A DNA stretch of 30,976 nucleotides, taken from Pseudomonadota bacterium (GTDB lineage: Bacteria; Pseudomonadota; Gammaproteobacteria; Steroidobacterales; Steroidobacteraceae). The notes under the pieces were generated by a model. That model did not search any database and was not told where the DNA came from. It was given only the letters and a program-made list of their open reading frames with translations. Shown piece by piece: positions 19,885 through 28,702 of this stretch (position 1 is the first letter of the stretch; each line of letters starts with the position of its first letter). The stretch is taken from positions 1 through 30,976 of the forward strand of contig JAJZLX010000652.1 of the NCBI GenBank assembly GCA_021850555.1, given 5' to 3'. The position numbers were made by a program, and so were the translations under genes.

Positions 19885-19922
19885 CAATATTCTGCCATAT
19901 CTCGCTTGATTTTCTGCAGAAT
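19885..19922. promoter_or_regulatory. Candidate Lrp-type operator between regulator and ald
   Basis: A perfect 10-bp palindrome TTCTGCAGAA (19912-19921) and a second TTCTGC half-site (19890-19895), 22 bp upstream, about two helical turns, lie in an AT-rich patch directly before the regulator start. Lrp/AsnC proteins bind arrays of such imperfect palindromes as octamers. The assignment to this regulator is inferred from position. Confidence 0.45.
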
Positions 19923-20020
19923 CCGCCAATGCCGGCGCCCGCCGGTCCGGCATTTCGCAAGTTCCCTCCACCCCCTCTTTCTAAGCTGTTCCCCGGTCTT
20001 CAACTGGGGGAAATGCACCC

Positions 20021-21133
<1,113 letters not shown>

Positions 21134-21248
21134 CTGCATGTAACTTCTGGCGCAACGGCCGCTCCTGCCGGTAGGCTACGGGGCGCCTCGCGCGGGTGAA
21201 TCGGATCGAGTCACTCCGCGGGGCGCTTCCCAACTACGAGGAGCCCCC

Positions 21249-21833
21249 ATGCGACCGAGAAAGCTAGTCCTGGCGCTCACCTTGCTGGCGCTCTGCGGCA
21301 CCGCGTTTGCCAAGCCCGTCACCTACGTGTGCGATCCCGCGCATACCCATCCCAGCTTCGCGGCGGATCACCTCGGCGGCCTGTCCGTCTGGCGCGGAAT
21401 GTTCACCCGGACGCGGTGCACCATCGTCATGAACCGCCAGGCCCGCACGGGCACGGTGCATGTGACCGTGGAGACCGCCTCGGATGACTTCGGCAACAGG
21501 CAGCTCGACAAGGACGCACGGACCATCCCGACATTGCTCGATACGGCCCGCTACCCGATCGCCACGTACGTCGGGCGCCTGGCGGACTTCGTGCACGGCT
21601 CGCCCACCCGGGTGATCGGCAGGTTCACCCTGCACGGGGTGACCCGGCCGCTCACGCTCACCATCCGCCACTTCGAGTGCAAGGAAATCCCGATGTTCCA
21701 CCAGTACCGCTGCGGGGCGGATGCCATCTCGGAGTTCGATCGGGCCAAGTACGGCATGACCTTCGGCAAGGCGTTCGGTTTCCAGATGTGGGTGCGCCTG
21801 AAGATCCAGGTCGAGGCCGTGAGACAGAAGTGA
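21249..21833 (+). CDS. YceI-family periplasmic lipid-binding protein
   Basis: Protein of 194 residues with a clear Sec signal peptide (residues 1-21, hydrophobic core L-V-L-A-L-T-L-L-A-L, cleavage after A-F-A). The mature part has YceI landmarks: the opening Y-x-x-D-P-A-H-T-H-P-S-F, L-D-T-A-R-Y-P near residue 97, G-R-F-T-L-H-G-V-T-R-P-L-T-L near 123, and a final basic strand. YceI proteins are lipocalin-like barrels that bind polyisoprenoids such as ubiquinone precursors in the periplasm; the physiological role is often stress-related and not settled. Four cysteines in the mature chain could form disulfides. The ATG at 21249 has GAGGAG just upstream. It sits alone downstream of ald. Confidence 0.88.
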   Translation: MRPRKLVLALTLLALCGTAFAKPVTYVCDPAHTHPSFAADHLGGLSVWRGMFTRTRCTIVMNRQARTGTVHVTVETASDDFGNRQLDKDARTIPTLLDTARYPIATYVGRLADFVHGSPTRVIGRFTLHGVTRPLTLTIRHFECKEIPMFHQYRCGADAISEFDRAKYGMTFGKAFGFQMWVRLKIQVEAVRQK

Positions 21834-21944
21834 GCGTGAGAGCCTAATCACATAGCCCGAAGATCTGGCCCCCGGAGCAGCTTCGGACGGTCTGCGGGGC
21901 GGTGTATTGTGTAGACTGCACGCACCGTCGTGAAGGATATGCGC

Positions 21945-22757
21945 ATGTCTCACATCGCCGACGCCGACTTGCTCGAAGCCCTGCTGGGGGTGGCCCACAC
22001 GGCCGGCCGTGCCGCCCACGCGGTCTACGAGAGCGAGTTCGCGGTCGAGCACAAGGCGGACCAGTCTCCGGTCACCGAGGCCGACCGCGCCTCGGAGGCG
22101 ATCATCCTCGAGCACCTCGCGCGCCTCGCGCCGGACATCCCGGTGGTGGCCGAGGAGTCGGTCGCGGCCGGGCATATCCCCGAAGTCGGCGAGGCGTTCT
22201 TCCTGGTCGATCCGCTGGATGGCACGAAGGAGTTCATCCACCGGCGCGGCGAGTTCACCGTCAATATCGCACTCATCCGGCACCGGCGGCCCGTGCTCGG
22301 CGTGGTCTACTCCCCGGTTGGCGCAATGCTCTATGCCGGCGATGCCGCCGCCGGGGAGGCCTTCCGCTGCCACCATCCCACCGGTGAGGCGACGCCCGGG
22401 TCACGCGAGAGCCTGCACGTGCGGCCGGTCCCCGCGGAGGGTGTGACCGCCGTGGTGTCGCGTTCGCACTCCACCCCGGAAACGGAAACCTATCTGCGCC
22501 AGTACACCGTGCGCCGCCGTGTCTCCGTCGGCTCCTCGCTGAAGTTCTGCCTGGTGGCCGCGGGCGAGGCCGATCTGTATCCGCGGCTCGGCCCGACCAT
22601 GGAGTGGGACACCGCCGCCGGGCACGCGGTGCTCGAGGCGGCGGGCGGCCGGGTGCTCGCCCCGGGCGGGGGGCCGCTGCTGTACGGCAAGCCACAGTTC
22701 CGCAACCCCTTCTTCATCGCCGGCGGGCCGCTCGAGCTCGCCCCGTTGCCGGCCTGA
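21945..22757 (+). CDS. cysQ: 3'(2'),5'-bisphosphate nucleotidase CysQ
   Basis: Protein of 270 residues of the inositol monophosphatase-like, Mg2+-dependent phosphatase superfamily. It hydrolyses 3'-phosphoadenosine 5'-phosphate (PAP) to AMP, clearing the product of PAPS use. Metal-binding motifs are E70-E71-S, D89-P-L-D92-G-T and the C-terminal E-W-D-T-A-A-G-H near residue 213. The family-typical K-A-D-Q-S-P-V-T-E-A-D is near 37. Three in-frame starts exist (GTG 21930, ATG 21939, ATG 21945); I chose 21945 because AAGGA (21933-21937) is then seven bases upstream. It is the first gene of a cysQ-cysD-cysNC operon, six bases before cysD, which supports CysQ over a general inositol phosphatase. 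Confidence 0.92.
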   Translation: MSHIADADLLEALLGVAHTAGRAAHAVYESEFAVEHKADQSPVTEADRASEAIILEHLARLAPDIPVVAEESVAAGHIPEVGEAFFLVDPLDGTKEFIHRRGEFTVNIALIRHRRPVLGVVYSPVGAMLYAGDAAAGEAFRCHHPTGEATPGSRESLHVRPVPAEGVTAVVSRSHSTPETETYLRQYTVRRRVSVGSSLKFCLVAAGEADLYPRLGPTMEWDTAAGHAVLEAAGGRVLAPGGGPLLYGKPQFRNPFFIAGGPLELAPLPA

Positions 22758-22763
22758 TCGCTC

Positions 22764-23690
22764 ATGAGCATGACCACCCCGTCCCGAGCGCGGCTCTCGC
22801 AGCACCTGCGGCGCCTGGAGGCCGAGTCGATCGGCATCCTGCGCGAAGTGGCCGCCGAGTTCCGCAATCCCGTGATGCTCTATTCCATCGGCAAGGACTC
22901 CGGGGTCATGCTGCATCTGGCTTTGAAGGCGTTCTATCCCTCCAAGCCGCCGTTTCCGCTGCTGCACGTCGATACGGGCTGGAAGTTCCGCGACATGATC
23001 CGCCATCGTGATGAGATCGCGAAGCGCTATGAGGTGAAGCTTCTGGTGCACACCAATCAGGAGGGGCTCGCGCGCGGCATCAATCCGATCACCTCCGGCT
23101 CCCAGCTCCATACCCAGGTGATGAAGACCGAGGCGCTGAAGCAGGCGCTCGACAAATGGGGCTTCGATGCCGCCTTCGGCGGCGCGCGGCGCGATGAGGA
23201 GAAGAGCCGTGCGAAGGAGCGCATCTTCTCCTTTCGCTCCGCAGGGCACGTCTGGGACCCGCGCAACCAGCGCCCGGAGCTGTGGAATCTCTACAACACC
23301 AGGATCAGCCAGGGCGAGACGATCCGCGTATTTCCGCTTTCGAACTGGACGGAGCTCGACATCTGGCAGTACACGCGCGCCGAGGACATCCCGGTCGTGC
23401 CGCTGTATTTCGCCGCTGCGCGGCCCGTGCTCGAGCGTGACGGCCAGCTCATCATGCGCGATGACGAGCGCATGCCCTTGAAGCCCGGTGAGGTCGAGCG
23501 CGTGCGCATGGTGCGCTTCCGCTCGCTCGGGTGCTATCCGCTCTCGGCCGCGATCGAGAGCACCGCCGCCACGCTCGATGAGATCATCGCCGAGATGCTC
23601 GCGACGCGCACCTCGGAGCGCTCGGGCCGGCTGATCGACACCGACGAGGCGGCCTCCATGGAGAAGAAGAAACGTGACGGGTATTTCTGA
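22764..23690 (+). CDS. cysD: Sulfate adenylyltransferase subunit 2 (CysD)
   Basis: Protein of 308 residues of the PP-loop ATP pyrophosphatase family. With the GTPase subunit CysN it forms adenosine 5'-phosphosulfate from ATP and sulfate. The PP-loop S-I-G-K-D-S-G-V is at about 42-49, followed by [10 protein letters not shown] near 71, [17 protein letters not shown] near 135, and [10 protein letters not shown] near 194. It ends in the typical [10 protein letters not shown]. Length equals Escherichia coli CysD (302) within a few residues. The ATG at 22764 is six bases after cysQ. It is co-transcribed with cysNC, twelve bases downstream. Confidence 0.96.
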   Translation: MSMTTPSRARLSQHLRRLEAESIGILREVAAEFRNPVMLYSIGKDSGVMLHLALKAFYPSKPPFPLLHVDTGWKFRDMIRHRDEIAKRYEVKLLVHTNQEGLARGINPITSGSQLHTQVMKTEALKQALDKWGFDAAFGGARRDEEKSRAKERIFSFRSAGHVWDPRNQRPELWNLYNTRISQGETIRVFPLSNWTELDIWQYTRAEDIPVVPLYFAAARPVLERDGQLIMRDDERMPLKPGEVERVRMVRFRSLGCYPLSAAIESTAATLDEIIAEMLATRTSERSGRLIDTDEAASMEKKKRDGYF

Positions 23691-23702
23691 GGAGTCGCTG
23701 TC

Positions 23703-25598
23703 ATGACCTCAGGCGCGCACCCGCAAGTGACGGCGGGTACGGGCGGCACGGGCGGGCCGGAGAAGGGGCTGCTGCGCTTTCTCACCTGCGGGTCGGTGGA
23801 CGACGGCAAGTCGACGCTCATCGGCCGGCTGCTCTACGACACCCGCCTCATCCACGAGGATCAGCTGGCCGCGCTCGAGCGCGACAGCCGCAAACACGGC
23901 ACCACGGGCGAGGAGCTCGATCTCGCGCTGCTCGTCGATGGCCTTCAGGCCGAGCGCGAGCAGGGCATCACCATCGATGTGGCGTACCGGTTCTTCTCGA
24001 CGCCGCGCCGCGCCTTCATCGTGGCGGACACCCCGGGGCACGAGCAGTACACGCGCAACATGGCCACCGGGGCCTCCAATTCGCAGGCGGCCGTGATCCT
24101 GATCGATGCGCGCAAAGGCGTGCTCACCCAGACTCGCCGGCACAGCTACATCTGCTCACTGCTCGGCATCAAGCACGTGGTGCTCGCGGTCAACAAGATC
24201 GACCTCGCGGACTACTCCGCAGAGCGCTTCCACCACATCGTGGCCGACTACCTGGGGTTCGCCCAGGCGCTGCAGTTCAGCTCGATCACGCCCGTTCCGC
24301 TCTCGGCCCGCTACGGCGACAACGTCATCCACCGCTCCGGGCACATGCGCTGGTACGAGGGGCCGACGCTGATCGAGCACCTGGAGGCCCTCGATGTGAC
24401 CGAGGGGCCGGATGAGAAGCCGTTCCGCTTCCCCGTGCAGTGGGTGAATCGTCCCAACCTCGACTTCCGCGGCTTCTCCGGCACGGTGGCCTCGGGTGTG
24501 GTGCGGCCGGGTGATCGGGTGGTGGTGGCCGGCTCGGGCCGGGAGAGCGCCGTTGCGCGCATCGTCACGGCGGACGGGGATCTGGCTGAGGCGCGCGCGG
24601 GCGATGCGGTCACGCTCACTCTCACCGAGGAGGTGGACGTCGCCCGGGGCGATGTCCTCGCCCACTCGCACGAGCGACCCGAGGTGGTCGATCAGTTCGC
24701 CGCGCAGGTGCTGTGGATGATCGAGGAGCCGATGCTGCCCGGGCGCTCCTACCTCATGCGCATCGGCACCCGGTTCGTGCCGGCGCGGGTCACCAGCCTC
24801 AAGCACAAGACCGACGTCAACACGCTCGAGCACATCGCCGCCAGGACGCTCGCGATCAACGAGATCGGCTTCTGCAATCTCAGCACGGCGGGCCCGGTGG
24901 CCTTCGATCCCTACGGCGAGAACCACGAGACCGGCGCCTTCGTTCTGATCGACCGCTTCACCCACCAAACCGCCGGCGCGGGCATGATCAGCTTCGGCCT
25001 GCGCCGCGCGACCAACATCCACCGCCAGGCGCTGCTCGTCGACAAGGCGACGCGCATGCGCCTGAACGGCCACCGGCCGGCGATTCTGTGGTTCACGGGC
25101 CTCTCGGGCTCGGGCAAGAGCACCATCGCCAACATCGTCGAGCGCGAGCTGCATGTCCTCGGCGTGCATACCTACATGCTGGACGGCGACAACGTGCGCC
25201 ACGGCCTGAACCGCGACCTCGGCTTCACCGATGCGGACCGGGTGGAGAACATCCGTCGCGTGGGCGAGGTCGCCCGGCTCTTCGTCGATGCCGGGGCGAT
25301 CGTGCTGTGCTCGTTCATCTCGCCATTCCGGGCCGAGCGGCGCATGGTGCGCGAGTTGGTGGAGGCGGGCGAGTTCATCGAGATCTTCGTCGACACCCCG
25401 ATCGAGGAGTGTCAGCGGCGGGACCCCAAGGGCCTGTATGCCCGGGCTCTCGCGGGCAAGATCAAGCACTTCACCGGCATCGATTCCCCCTACGAGGTCC
25501 CCGAGAGCCCCGAGATCGTGCTGGACACGGGCTTGGGCCCGGAGCAGGCGGCGCAAGGTGTGCTCGGTGCGCTGCGCGAGCGGCACATCATCGGCTGA
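23703..25598 (+). CDS. cysNC: Bifunctional CysNC: sulfate adenylyltransferase GTPase subunit fused to APS kinase
   Basis: Protein of 631 residues. The CysN part (about 20-440) is an EF-Tu-like GTPase: G1 G-S-V-D-D-G-K-S-T at 30-38, G3 D-T-P-G-H at 109-113, G4 N-K-I-D at 164-167, then two beta-barrel domains. The CysC part (about 455-631) phosphorylates APS to PAPS: P-loop G-L-S-G-S-G-K-S-T at 466-474, L-D-G-D-N-V-R-H-G near 494, and [10 protein letters not shown] near 537. CysN drives the unfavourable sulfate adenylation by GTP hydrolysis. The fusion is common in bacteria that lack a separate cysC. The ATG at 23703 has GAGGAG at 23690-23695, overlapping the end of cysD. The first 20 residues are a G/T-rich, probably disordered leader. 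No PAPS reductase gene follows. Confidence 0.96.
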   Translation: MTSGAHPQVTAGTGGTGGPEKGLLRFLTCGSVDDGKSTLIGRLLYDTRLIHEDQLAALERDSRKHGTTGEELDLALLVDGLQAEREQGITIDVAYRFFSTPRRAFIVADTPGHEQYTRNMATGASNSQAAVILIDARKGVLTQTRRHSYICSLLGIKHVVLAVNKIDLADYSAERFHHIVADYLGFAQALQFSSITPVPLSARYGDNVIHRSGHMRWYEGPTLIEHLEALDVTEGPDEKPFRFPVQWVNRPNLDFRGFSGTVASGVVRPGDRVVVAGSGRESAVARIVTADGDLAEARAGDAVTLTLTEEVDVARGDVLAHSHERPEVVDQFAAQVLWMIEEPMLPGRSYLMRIGTRFVPARVTSLKHKTDVNTLEHIAARTLAINEIGFCNLSTAGPVAFDPYGENHETGAFVLIDRFTHQTAGAGMISFGLRRATNIHRQALLVDKATRMRLNGHRPAILWFTGLSGSGKSTIANIVERELHVLGVHTYMLDGDNVRHGLNRDLGFTDADRVENIRRVGEVARLFVDAGAIVLCSFISPFRAERRMVRELVEAGEFIEIFVDTPIEECQRRDPKGLYARALAGKIKHFTGIDSPYEVPESPEIVLDTGLGPEQAAQGVLGALRERHIIG

Positions 25599-25637
25599 TG
25601 ATCGCGTGGGGCGGGCGCTGTACCGGAGAGCCGCCCG

Positions 25638-25709
25638 ATGAAGGCGCAAATGACACCGGGAAGCTCTCCTGGAGCCTTGCCCATGAAGACGGAAGTGGTG
25701 CCGGGAAGC
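25638..25709 (+). repeat. Two 27-bp imperfect direct repeats
   Basis: Copies at 25638-25664 and 25683-25709 both begin ATGAAG and end CCGGGAAGC, with six differences at positions 7, 10, 13, 16, 17 and 18. Four of these fall on the first base of a codon in the small ORF listed above. The copies are separated by 18 bases and lie 42-113 bases before the fadB-like start. Confidence 0.55.
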
Positions 25710-25745
25710 GGATACGGTACCATCGCCCGATCGCCCCACGAATAA
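25638..25745 (+). CDS. Possible 35-codon leader ORF with an internal repeat, upstream of the fadB-like gene
   Basis: An ATG at 25638 with GGAGAG (25625-25630) seven bases upstream opens a 35-codon frame ending TAA at 25743-25745, five bases before the fadB-like start. The frame contains a nine-codon imperfect repeat: M-K-A-Q-M-T-P-G-S and M-K-T-E-V-V-P-G-S, 45 bases apart (25638-25664 and 25683-25709, 21 of 27 bases identical). I know no family. It could be a translated leader coupled to the enzyme gene, whose own ribosome binding site is weak, or chance. Confidence 0.35.
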   Translation: MKAQMTPGSSPGALPMKTEVVPGSGYGTIARSPHE

Positions 25746-25750
25746 GCGCC

Positions 25751-27817
25751 ATGGCTACAAACTACCGTCTCGAGGCCGATGTGGCCGTGCTGCAGATCGA
25801 CAATCCGCCGGTCAACGCGCTCAGTCTCCCGGTTCGCGCGGGGTTGGTGGAAGGGATCCGCAGGGCCGCTGCGGACGGGGCCGTCAAGGGCATTGTCATC
25901 GGCGCCAGGGGGAGCTTTCCGGCCGGCGCCGACATCAACGAGATCGCCAGCGGGCTGGCGTTCGCACCTCCGATCCTGCTCGATGTGCAGGCCGAGATGG
26001 AATCGGCCGGCAAGCCCATCGTGGCGGCCATCTGCGGCACCGCCCTCGGCGGCGGGTTCGAGCTGGCTCTCACCTGCCACGCGCGGGTGGCCTCGCCCGA
26101 CGCGAGGATGGGGCTGCCGGAAGTGAAGCTCGGGTTGATTCCGGGGGCGGGCGGCACGCAACGCTTTACGCGCCTGGCGGGCCCCGAGGCGGCGCTGGAG
26201 GCGATCACATCGGGGATGCATCTGCCGGCGGCCCGCGCGTTGGATCTGGGGCTGATCGATGCGATCGCCGCCGATCCGCTCGCCGAGGCGGCCGTGTTGG
26301 CGCGCTCGCTCGCGAGCTCGGGTGCGCCGCTGCGCCTCGCGAGCGAGCGCACGGACAAGATCATGGGAGTCGATCCGGGGCTGATTGCCGCCTGGAGAGA
26401 GAAGCTCGCGAAGAGATACCGCGGTCAGCTCGCGCCCCTTCGCGCCTGCGATGCCATCGAGGCGGCCTGTACCCGGGAGCGCGCCGAAGCGTTCAAGCTC
26501 GAGCGGCAATACTATCTCGAGTGCCGGGAAAGCCCGCAGCGCAGGGCCCTGATGCACGTCTTTCACGCGGAGCGGGAGGCGAGAAAGATCCCCGGCGTGG
26601 GCGCGGATCTCGCGCCGCAGCCTATCCGGCGCGCCGCGGTGATCGGCTCCGGCACGATGGGGGGCGGCATCGCCATGTGCTTCGCCGGCGCCGGCATCCC
26701 CGTGACCTTGTTGGACGTATCGCGCGAGAGCCTCGAGCATGGCCTCGCCGGGATCCGCGAACGCTACGCCGCCTCCGTGGCGCGCGGGCGCCTCACCCAG
26801 GAGAAGGTGGAGTGGGCGCTGTCGCTCATCGGGACGAGCACCGAGTACGAGGCATTGGCGAATGTCGACATCGCCATCGAGGCGGTGTTCGAGGATCCCG
26901 CGCTCAAGCGTGAGATCTTCGCGAAGCTCGACCGCCATGCGCCCGCGCACGCCATCCTGGCCACCAACACCTCCTCGCTCGACATCGACATGATCGCCGC
27001 GGCGACCTCGCGCCCGCAGCAGGTGGTCGGGACGCACTTTTTCAGTCCCGCCCATGTCATGAAGCTCATGGAAAATGTCCGCGGCGCGCAAACCTCCCCG
27101 CAGACCCTCGCCACGGTGATGGCGCTCGCGCGCACGCTCGGCAAGATTCCGGTGCTCGCCGGCAATTGCGACGGGTTCATCGGCAACCGCATGCTGCAGT
27201 ACTACGGTGCGGAGGCGGAGCGGTTGCTCGAGGAGGGTGCCAGCCCCGAGCAGGTCGACCGGGTGATCGAGGCGTTCGGCTTCGCAATGGGGCCGCTCGC
27301 CATGCGCGATCTGTCCGGCAACGACGTCGGCTGGGCCATCCGGCGCAACCGCAGGCTTCCTCCCGATGAGCGCTGGTCGCCCATCCTGCAGAGGATGGTT
27401 GAGGAGGGGCGGCTCGGCCAGAAGAGCGGCCGAGGCTTCTACCGATACGAGGGTGGCGCGCGCCGCGCCGATCCGCAGGCGCTGGCTCTCATCGAGGGGG
27501 TCTCGCGCGAGCTCGGGATCGAGCGCCGGGAGATCCCCGATGAGGAGATCCTGGCGCGGCTGCTGCATCCCCTGGTCAATGAGGGGGCGAAGATCCTGGA
27601 GGAGGGGATCGCTTTGCGCGCCGGCGACATCGACATCGTCTACATCAATGGCTACGGTTTTCCTTCCTACAAGGGCGGACCGATGTTCTGGGCTCAGCAG
27701 GAGGGGCTTGGCAAGGTCGTGCAGACCATGGAGAAGCTGGCCTCGAGCCACGGGCACCGCTGGCTGCCGGCCAAGCACCTGAGGCAGGCGGCAGAGCAGG
27801 GAAGCTGGGCATCATAA
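25751..27817 (+). CDS. fadB: Bifunctional enoyl-CoA hydratase / 3-hydroxyacyl-CoA dehydrogenase (FadB/FadJ-like)
   Basis: Protein of 688 residues with two enzymes of fatty-acid beta-oxidation. The N-terminal crotonase domain (about 1-190) has the oxyanion-hole region P-A-G-A-D-I-N-E near residue 57 and the two catalytic glutamates about 20 residues apart, in G-G-G-F-E-L-A (about 103) and L-P-E-V-K-L-G (about 123). The NAD-binding domain starts near 295 with V-I-G-S-G-T-M-G-G-G, has the catalytic histidine in F-F-S-P-A-H-V-M-K near 430, and ends with the C-terminal dimerisation domain (G-N-R-M-L-Q-Y-Y and G-Y-G-F-P). It hydrates 2-enoyl-CoA and oxidises L-3-hydroxyacyl-CoA. Length fits the roughly 700-residue class rather than the 729-residue FadB. 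No thiolase gene follows; the one at 851 could serve. The ATG at 25751 has a poor ribosome binding site. Confidence 0.9.
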   Translation: MATNYRLEADVAVLQIDNPPVNALSLPVRAGLVEGIRRAAADGAVKGIVIGARGSFPAGADINEIASGLAFAPPILLDVQAEMESAGKPIVAAICGTALGGGFELALTCHARVASPDARMGLPEVKLGLIPGAGGTQRFTRLAGPEAALEAITSGMHLPAARALDLGLIDAIAADPLAEAAVLARSLASSGAPLRLASERTDKIMGVDPGLIAAWREKLAKRYRGQLAPLRACDAIEAACTRERAEAFKLERQYYLECRESPQRRALMHVFHAEREARKIPGVGADLAPQPIRRAAVIGSGTMGGGIAMCFAGAGIPVTLLDVSRESLEHGLAGIRERYAASVARGRLTQEKVEWALSLIGTSTEYEALANVDIAIEAVFEDPALKREIFAKLDRHAPAHAILATNTSSLDIDMIAAATSRPQQVVGTHFFSPAHVMKLMENVRGAQTSPQTLATVMALARTLGKIPVLAGNCDGFIGNRMLQYYGAEAERLLEEGASPEQVDRVIEAFGFAMGPLAMRDLSGNDVGWAIRRNRRLPPDERWSPILQRMVEEGRLGQKSGRGFYRYEGGARRADPQALALIEGVSRELGIERREIPDEEILARLLHPLVNEGAKILEEGIALRAGDIDIVYINGYGFPSYKGGPMFWAQQEGLGKVVQTMEKLASSHGHRWLPAKHLRQAAEQGSWAS
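25758..25770. promoter_or_regulatory. Possible degenerate PsrA-type box at the fadB-like start
   Basis: CAAAC (25758-25762), a four-base spacer, and GTCT (25767-25770) resemble the Pseudomonas PsrA consensus (G/C)AAAC-N2-4-GTTT(G/C) with one mismatch. It lies in codons 3-7 of the fadB-like gene. It could be chance; the support is the psrA-like gene immediately downstream. Confidence 0.2.
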
Positions 27818-27826
27818 GAGGTGGGT

Positions 27827-27847
27827 GGACCGGGGGCGCCCCGGTCC
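27827..27847 (+). terminator. Strong hairpin after the fadB-like gene
   Basis: GGACCGGGG (27827-27835) and CCCCGGTCC (27839-27847) make a perfect 9-bp, very GC-rich stem with a GCG loop, nine bases after the stop codon. GGGTCTGG follows rather than a T-run, so terminator function is likely but not certain. It separates the enzyme gene from the regulator leader. Confidence 0.5.
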
Positions 27848-27887
27848 GGGTCTGGGGCTGGAAGATGCCGCTTGACTGGAGAATAAA

Positions 27888-27917
27888 ATGAACGTATGTT
27901 TCAAACAAATGTTTTAG
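27888..27917 (+). CDS. Nine-codon minicistron before the psrA-like gene
   Basis: ATG at 27888, with GGAGA (27878-27882) at an ideal five-base spacing, codes M-N-V-C-F-K-Q-M-F and stops with TAG at 27915-27917. The stop lies two bases before an ATG at 27920 that is the likely regulator start and has no Shine-Dalgarno sequence of its own. This geometry fits translational coupling through a leader peptide. A short ORF can arise by chance, so it is a candidate only. Confidence 0.4.
   Translation: MNVCFKQMF
27891..27915. promoter_or_regulatory. Two AAC-N4-GTT elements, candidate PsrA autoregulatory operator
   Basis: AACGTATGTT (27891-27900) and AACAAATGTT (27904-27913) are spaced 13 bp apart. 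The second, extended to CAAAC-AAAT-GTTTT (27902-27915), fits the PsrA consensus (G/C)AAAC-N2-4-GTTT(G/C) except for its last base. They stand in an AT-rich patch spanning the minicistron, directly at the start of a PsrA-like gene. Autorepression is known for PsrA in Pseudomonas; here it is inferred. Confidence 0.5.
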
Positions 27918-27919
27918 AC

Positions 27920-28630
27920 ATGGATCAGGCGAAACCATCCATCCCCATCGGGCAGGCCGGTGCCTCCGAGCCGAAGTACTCCGACACGGCCATCCGCATC
28001 CTCGATGCGGCCGAGGGGCTGTTCGTGGAGCTCGGCATGGAGGCGACGTCTTTGCGGCTGATCACGCAGCAGGCGGGGGTCAACCTGGCGGCGGTGAACT
28101 ATCACTTCCGCTCCAAGGACGCCCTGTTCGAGGCGGTGTTCCTGCGCCGCTTCGGTCCCTGGGCCACGGAGTGCCTGCAGGAGCTCGATGTCCTGGAGGA
28201 GCGCGTGGCGGCGGGCAGGGAGCCGTTGACGGCCGAGGCGGTGGTGATGAGTTATGTCCGGCCCGCGCTCGCGTTGTCGAAAGACCCCGCGCGCGGGGGC
28301 GCGATGTTCGTGCGGCTGTTCTCGCGCGTGCTGGTGGAAAACCACCGGCAGTTGCGCGAGACGATGTCGCGGCAGTACGGCGATCTCGTGACCCGTTATA
28401 CGCGGGCGCTTGGCCGGGCGCTGCCGGGCCTGTCGGAGGAGGAGGTGGAGTGGCGCATGCACCTCGGGTTCAGCGTCATGTTCCACGCCTTCGCCGGCAA
28501 TGACATCCTGAAGGTGTTCGGCCGCTCCTTGGTCTCCGCGCGCGATCCGGACTTGATCGTCAAGCACATGGTGCCCTTCGTGGTCGCCGGCTTGACGTCG
28601 CCCTCCGCGGGCCGCCCGCCGGGATCGTAA
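27920..28630 (+). CDS. psrA: TetR-family regulator, PsrA-like (fatty-acid responsive)
   Basis: Protein of 236 residues from this start. The helix-turn-helix region (about residues 20-70) contains I-L-D-A-A-E-G-L-F, then T-S-L-R-L-I-T-Q-Q-A-G-V-N-L-A-A-V-N-Y-H-F-R-S-K, very like Pseudomonas PsrA. The C-terminal ligand domain has a PsrA-like layout (M-F-V-R-L-F-S-R-V and H-M-V-P-F-V-V-A-G-L near the end). PsrA-type repressors release DNA on binding long-chain fatty acids or acyl-CoA and control beta-oxidation genes; a FadB-like gene lies upstream and FadE downstream, which supports this role. An in-frame ATG at 27896 would add eight residues and place the start inside the candidate operator, 13 bases from the nearest GGAGA. 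I prefer 27920, coupled to the minicistron, but either is possible. Confidence 0.85.
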   Translation: MDQAKPSIPIGQAGASEPKYSDTAIRILDAAEGLFVELGMEATSLRLITQQAGVNLAAVNYHFRSKDALFEAVFLRRFGPWATECLQELDVLEERVAAGREPLTAEAVVMSYVRPALALSKDPARGGAMFVRLFSRVLVENHRQLRETMSRQYGDLVTRYTRALGRALPGLSEEEVEWRMHLGFSVMFHAFAGNDILKVFGRSLVSARDPDLIVKHMVPFVVAGLTSPSAGRPPGS

Positions 28631-28702
28631 CGGCGGGGCCACGGCGCCCTCGGACGGCGGACCTGACCAACATGATGTGTCCGATCGGGGAGATGCCCTT
28701 CG

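Noticed and set aside
21138..21180. Sigma-E-like promoter before the YceI gene (GTAACTT near 21138)
   Set aside because: The -35 resemblance is partial and no matching -10 was found at the right distance.
21857..21886. CCGAAG/CTTCGG inverted repeat upstream of cysQ
   Set aside because: Six-base arms with an 18-base loop are expected often by chance, and nothing else marks a site.
25607..25636. GGGCGG/CCGCCC pairing after cysNC as a terminator
   Set aside because: The loop is long, no T-run follows, and the downstream arm lies beside the ribosome site of the small ORF.
24713..25750. Upstream extension of the fadB-like frame into cysNC
   Set aside because: The 346 added residues are an out-of-frame shadow of cysNC (arginine/histidine/glycine-rich). 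The family N-terminus begins at the ATG at 25751.
25490..27778. Long minus-strand frame opposite the fadB-like gene
   Set aside because: Composition is that of an antisense shadow, and the plus-strand product has complete catalytic motifs.
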